Shown here: piece after piece, positions 5,274 to 7,575 of the stretch
Numbering within the stretch: position 1 is the first letter of the stretch
How the letters are laid out: the number at the start of each line of letters is the position of its first letter
Assembly (NCBI GenBank): GCA_019243595.1
Contig: JAFAUA010000204.1
Location: 1 to 7,575, forward strand
Source of the DNA: Acidimicrobiia bacterium
Lineage (GTDB): Bacteria; Actinomycetota; Acidimicrobiia; Acidimicrobiales; AC-14
Length of the DNA stretch: 7,575 bases
Reading direction: 5' to 3'
Program-made: the position numbers and the translations under genes
Notes under the pieces: generated by a model
What the model saw: the letters and a program-made list of their open reading frames with translations, nothing else
The model's database searches: none
What the model was told of the DNA's origin: nothing

Positions 5274-5944
5274 CCGAGGGCGGCGCGGAGGCTGTCCTCC
5301 CAAACCCAGTTCTGCTCGAAGTGCTCGTTGCCTTCGACCATGACGTCGTCGGTCCACCACAAGAAGTAGAACCCGAGACTGACGATCGTGGCGATGATGC
5401 GCCCGACGTAGTTGTGGGCCTGCTTCGGCGCGCCGGTCGGCGTCGCCAGCTGCATGCCGAGGGCGCCGTAGATCCCGGCCAGCTCTGCTTCGGCGGCCCG
5501 CTCGGCGGCGTCGTGCTTCACCAGGTCGCCGTCCAAGAGAACGAACAGGATTACGTCGACGATGGTGCTGGCGACCACGCGGAGAACCATCCAGATCAGC
5601 GGATCACGGAAGTCGGTGGTCATCTGGCGGAGGACGCCGAGGTGCAGGCCCATGCTCTCGAAGCGCGGGCGAAGCTCATCGGCGCGGCCGTCGGCCTGCG
5701 CCCGGTCCCACGCCGCGGCGGTCGCCGCGTCGAGGAGCTCCAAGCGTCGCCGGTTGTGGTCGCGCGAGCGGCGCACGAGTTGGTAGAAGACGTAGAACCC
5801 GTAGAGGCCACACGTGAGCAGGGTCCAACCCAGCGCCGTCCAGAACGAGAAGATGTAGTCCGACTCCGCGCGTGACGCGTACGCGGCGCGCACCCGGTCG
5901 ACGGGGTTCGCCGTGGGTGCGGGGGGTGGTGTGGAAGCCGCCAT
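5267..5944 (-). CDS. Membrane protein of unknown function with two DUF4234-like modules
   Basis: A 225-residue protein I cannot assign to a pathway. After a Pro/Ala-rich start there are three hydrophobic stretches at about 32-57, 115-138 and 181-198. A charged, Ala-rich cytoplasmic-looking segment (58-112; DHNRRRLELLDAATAAAW) and a second one (139-175) separate them. The first and last stretches resemble each other: GLYGFYVFYQLVRRSRDH (46-63) and GFYFLWWTDDVMVEGNEH (191-208) align without gaps, sharing G-x-Y, an aromatic run and a final His. This is the pattern of DUF4234-type membrane modules. The ATG at 5944 is chosen because TATTGT lies 8 bases upstream, as in a leaderless transcript; the open frame to 6151 overlaps the divergent oxidase gene and is not credible. 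It converges on etfA. Confidence is high for the gene, low for function. Confidence 0.75.
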   Translation of the reverse strand: MAASTPPPAPTANPVDRVRAAYASRAESDYIFSFWTALGWTLLTCGLYGFYVFYQLVRRSRDHNRRRLELLDAATAAAWDRAQADGRADELRPRFESMGLHLGVLRQMTTDFRDPLIWMVLRVVASTIVDVILFVLLDGDLVKHDAAERAAEAELAGIYGALGMQLATPTGAPKQAHNYVGRIIATIVSLGFYFLWWTDDVMVEGNEHFEQNWVWEDSLRAALGG

Positions 5945-5952
5945 GAGCGCGG

Positions 5953-5958
5953 ACAATA
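5953..5958 (-). promoter_or_regulatory. Candidate -10 element, leaderless promoter of the membrane protein gene
   Basis: TATTGT on the minus strand (fits TANNNT, 4 of 6 to TATAAT) lies 8 bases before the ATG at 5944, so transcription would begin at or next to the A of the start codon. No ribosome site precedes that ATG. No good -35 hexamer is seen. Confidence 0.45.
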
Positions 5959-5967
5959 ACCCCGCCT

Positions 5968-5973
5968 TAGGCT
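5968..5973 (+). promoter_or_regulatory. Candidate -10 element, leaderless promoter of the oxidase gene
   Basis: TAGGCT (fits TANNNT) lies 8 bases before the ATG at 5982, the same spacing as its counterpart on the other strand. No ribosome site precedes 5982. The alternative ATG at 5943 has GGAAG six bases upstream, so an initiation site there cannot be excluded. Confidence 0.4.
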
Positions 5974-5981
5974 CGCTGCTC

Positions 5982-7280
5982 ATGGAGGAACTCTGGACGA
6001 ACTGGGGCCGCAACCAGACGTGTGCGGCCGAAGCAGTCGACCACCCCGCTGACGAGGCCGAGCTCTGCTCGATCGTGAAAGCGGCGGCCGCGACCGGCCA
6101 AAGCGTGAAGGCGGTCGGTTCGGGGCATTCGTTCACCGACATCGCCTGCACGTACGGACGGCGGCTCGTGCTCGACCGCTACGGCGAGATCCTGTCGGTC
6201 GACCGCGAGCGGTTGCAGGTCACCGTGCAGGCCGGGTGCACGATCCAGACGCTGAACCGCAGGTTGGCCGAGCTCGGATGGGCGCTGCCCAATCTCGGCG
6301 ACATCGAGTACCAGACGATCTCCGGCGCCGTCTCGACAGCGACCCACGGCACCGGCGTTCGCCTCGGCGGCTTGGCGACCCAGGTCGTCGGCTTCGAGCT
6401 GGTCACCGGCGATGGCTCGGTGTTGCGGTGTTCAGCCGACGAGGAGCCGGAGGTCTTCGCCTGCGGGCGCGTCGGGCTCGGCGCACTTGGCGTGCTGTCG
6501 ACGGTGACGTTGCAGTGCGTCCCGGCGTTCAACTTGCACGCCATCGAGGAGCCGATGCGCCTCGACCACGTGTTGGAGAACATCGACTCCTACGTCGAGG
6601 ACAACGACCACTTCGAGTTCTATTACGTCCCCCACACCGGCTGGACGTTGACCAAGCGCAACAACCGCACCGACGAGCCGGTCGGTGGCATGCCGCGGTG
6701 GAAGGAAGTGCGCGACAAGGTCCTGTTCGAGAACGTGGCGTTCGGCCTGATGTGCCGCATCGGCCGCCGCCGGCCGTCGTTGATTCCACGGCTCGCCCAC
6801 TTGGCGCCGTCAGGCGGCCGCCTCGACTACGTCAAGCCCAGCCACCGCACGCTCGTCACCACGCGGCTCGTCCACTTCGTCGAGATGGAGTATTCGATCC
6901 CCCGCGTCGCGGTGCCCGACGCCCTGCTCGCGGTGAAGGACTTCATCGACCGCAGCGGGATGATGATCAGCTTCCCGATCGAGGTCCGCTTCGTGGCGCC
7001 CGACGACATCCCGCTGTCGACCGCGTTCGGCGAACAGCGCGGGTACATCGCCGTGCACCGGTACGTCGGCGAGCCCTACGAGCAGTACTTCCGGGGCGTC
7101 GAGGCGATCATGGACCCCCTCGGCGGCCGTCCCCACTGGGGAAAGATGCACTACCAGACGGCCGCCACTCTGGCGCCGAGGTACCCCGAGTGGGACCGCT
7201 TCCAAGCCGCCCGCAAGCGCACCGACCCCGACGGCCGCTTCCGCAACGCCTACCTCGACCGGGTCCTCGGGCTCCCTTGA
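5982..7280 (+). CDS. FAD-linked aldonolactone dehydrogenase/oxidase (L-gulono-1,4-lactone dehydrogenase-like)
   Basis: A 432-residue VAO-family flavoprotein with an ALO C-terminal domain, expected to oxidise a sugar-1,4-lactone such as L-gulono- or D-arabinono-lactone. The FAD domain (about 15-185) carries AVGSGHSFTDIA (44-55), where H49 is at the covalent flavin-attachment position, and GAVSTATHGTGV (115-126). The ALO domain has DNDHFEFYYVPHT (207-219), the catalytic-type FPIEVRF (331-337, Glu334 and Arg336) and GRPHWGKMHYQTA (382-394). It resembles Rv1771 of M. tuberculosis nearly end to end, including MxxxWxNW at the start and HFEF and EMEY in the middle; that enzyme prefers cytochrome c over oxygen. 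The ATG at 5982 matches that N-terminus exactly. In-frame starts at 5943 and 5913 would add 13 or 23 unconserved residues. No signal peptide is seen. It may also act on alditols. Confidence 0.92.
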   Translation: MEELWTNWGRNQTCAAEAVDHPADEAELCSIVKAAAATGQSVKAVGSGHSFTDIACTYGRRLVLDRYGEILSVDRERLQVTVQAGCTIQTLNRRLAELGWALPNLGDIEYQTISGAVSTATHGTGVRLGGLATQVVGFELVTGDGSVLRCSADEEPEVFACGRVGLGALGVLSTVTLQCVPAFNLHAIEEPMRLDHVLENIDSYVEDNDHFEFYYVPHTGWTLTKRNNRTDEPVGGMPRWKEVRDKVLFENVAFGLMCRIGRRRPSLIPRLAHLAPSGGRLDYVKPSHRTLVTTRLVHFVEMEYSIPRVAVPDALLAVKDFIDRSGMMISFPIEVRFVAPDDIPLSTAFGEQRGYIAVHRYVGEPYEQYFRGVEAIMDPLGGRPHWGKMHYQTAATLAPRYPEWDRFQAARKRTDPDGRFRNAYLDRVLGLP

Positions 7281-7284
7281 TGCG

Positions 7285-7331
7285 TTCTGGCGGTGGATAG
7301 CGACCTCATAGAGCGTTATCCACCGCCAGAA
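7285..7331. terminator. Long hairpin between convergent genes
   Basis: TTCTGGCGGTGGATA (7285-7299) and TATCCACCGCCAGAA (7317-7331) are perfect 15-base reverse complements. A G-T pair and two further G-C pairs extend the stem inwards, leaving an 11-base loop. It begins four bases after the oxidase stop and ends three bases before the convergent gene's stop codon. The position suggests a bidirectional transcript end, but there is no T-run on either side. A repetitive extragenic palindrome is the alternative. Confidence 0.6.
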
Positions 7332-7334
7332 TGA

Positions 7335-7574
7335 TCAAAGCGTGGCGTCGACGGCGCTCAGCGCCCAGGCGCGGCGGCGCTGGGTGTCCTCGATGGTGAG
7401 GCGGAGAGACCAGCCGGTCTCGGGTTCGCCAGTGTCCCAGCGGTACCAACGGAGCGATGCAGCGGCGGCGTGGAGCTGATCGGGCGCGACGGGCCACTCG
7501 TCGAGGAGGCCGGTGATGGCGACGAGAGCCCACCAGGCCGCGAAGCGGCCGGCGGCCATGCCGCGGCGACGGCC
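7335..7574 (-). CDS. Hypothetical protein, 5' end cut by the window edge
   Basis: I do not recognise a function. The frame is open from a TGA at 7337-7335 to the right edge. An ATG at 7559 would give 74 residues, but the codons before it (GRRRG) continue in frame, so the gene may begin outside. The visible part is Trp- and Ala-rich: AGRFAAWWALVAITGLLDEWPV, then a helix (DQLHAAAASLRWYRW) and DTGEPETGWSLRLTIED, ending in RRRAWALSAVDATL. The first segment is amphipathic rather than a clear membrane helix. It looks like a small soluble protein or the C-terminus of one. Codon use is like that of its neighbours, which supports real coding. It converges on the oxidase gene across the hairpin. Confidence 0.55.
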   Translation of the reverse strand, partial: GRRRGMAAGRFAAWWALVAITGLLDEWPVAPDQLHAAAASLRWYRWDTGEPETGWSLRLTIEDTQRRRAWALSAVDATL

Positions 7575-7575
7575 G

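Larger units (their letters stand above)
5942..5984. repeat. Inverted repeat embracing both divergent start codons
   Basis: CATGAGC (5942-5948) and GCTCATG (5978-5984) are a perfect 7-bp inverted repeat, with centres 36 bases apart. Each copy contains the start codon of one of the two divergent genes. It may be a product of the mirrored promoters or a dimer-binding operator. Confidence 0.45.

Noticed and set aside
5945..6151. Upstream extension of the membrane protein gene to 6151
   Set aside because: It would overlap the first 170 bases of the oxidase gene on the other strand. The extra residues look like a shadow, without a membrane or domain pattern.
6236..7300. A 354-residue plus-strand open frame inside the oxidase gene
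   Set aside because: Its product is an Arg/Pro/His-rich shadow with no domain, while the overlapping frame encodes a full aldonolactone dehydrogenase.
1..7575. Defence system, toxin-antitoxin, biosynthetic cluster, CRISPR, tRNA or insertion sequence
   Set aside because: I looked for nuclease, transposase and integrase motifs, regular repeats and tRNA-like arms on both strands and found none. The genes are core regulation and metabolism.

Overview
The window is a dense, high-GC stretch of chromosome from an actinomycete-type bacterium. A WhiB protein, a PdtaS-type kinase, a SigF/anti-sigma pair and a mycobacterial-style aldonolactone dehydrogenase all point to Actinomycetota. The overall flavour suggests a deep lineage such as Acidimicrobiia, but that is an inference, not a proof. 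No mobile element, CRISPR array, tRNA or rRNA is visible, and no stretch over 300 bases lacks a gene.

Left part (1-3434), a regulatory block. A PdtaS-like cytosolic histidine kinase, truncated by the left edge, runs convergently into a whiB1-like Fe-S regulator. The same convergent whiB1/pdtaS pair occurs in Mycobacterium tuberculosis. Upstream of whiB, on the same strand, lies an apparent operon: anti-sigma factor, SigF-type sigma factor, then a diacylglycerol/lipid kinase. The sigma stop and the kinase TTG start overlap by 4 bases. Two near-consensus CRP-type sites (TGTGA-N6-TCACA) flank the whiB leader, and a strong palindrome sits over the kinase stop codon.

Middle part (3435-5257). Divergent from the anti-sigma/sigF operon is etfB-etfA, encoding both subunits of an electron transfer flavoprotein. 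It probably carries electrons from acyl-CoA and similar dehydrogenases to the quinone pool. Their dehydrogenase partners are not in the window.

Right part (5258-7575). A membrane protein of unknown function with two DUF4234-like modules converges on etfA. It is divergent from a 432-residue FAD-linked aldonolactone dehydrogenase/oxidase. Their ATG codons are only 37 bases apart, with near mirror-image -10 hexamers placed as expected for two leaderless transcripts. A 15-bp perfect inverted repeat follows the oxidase and separates it from a convergent, edge-truncated gene of unknown function.

I see no clearly new multi-gene system. The most interesting items are regulatory: the paired CRP-like sites at whiB, the symmetric divergent leaderless promoter region, and the stress-sigma operon carrying a lipid kinase.
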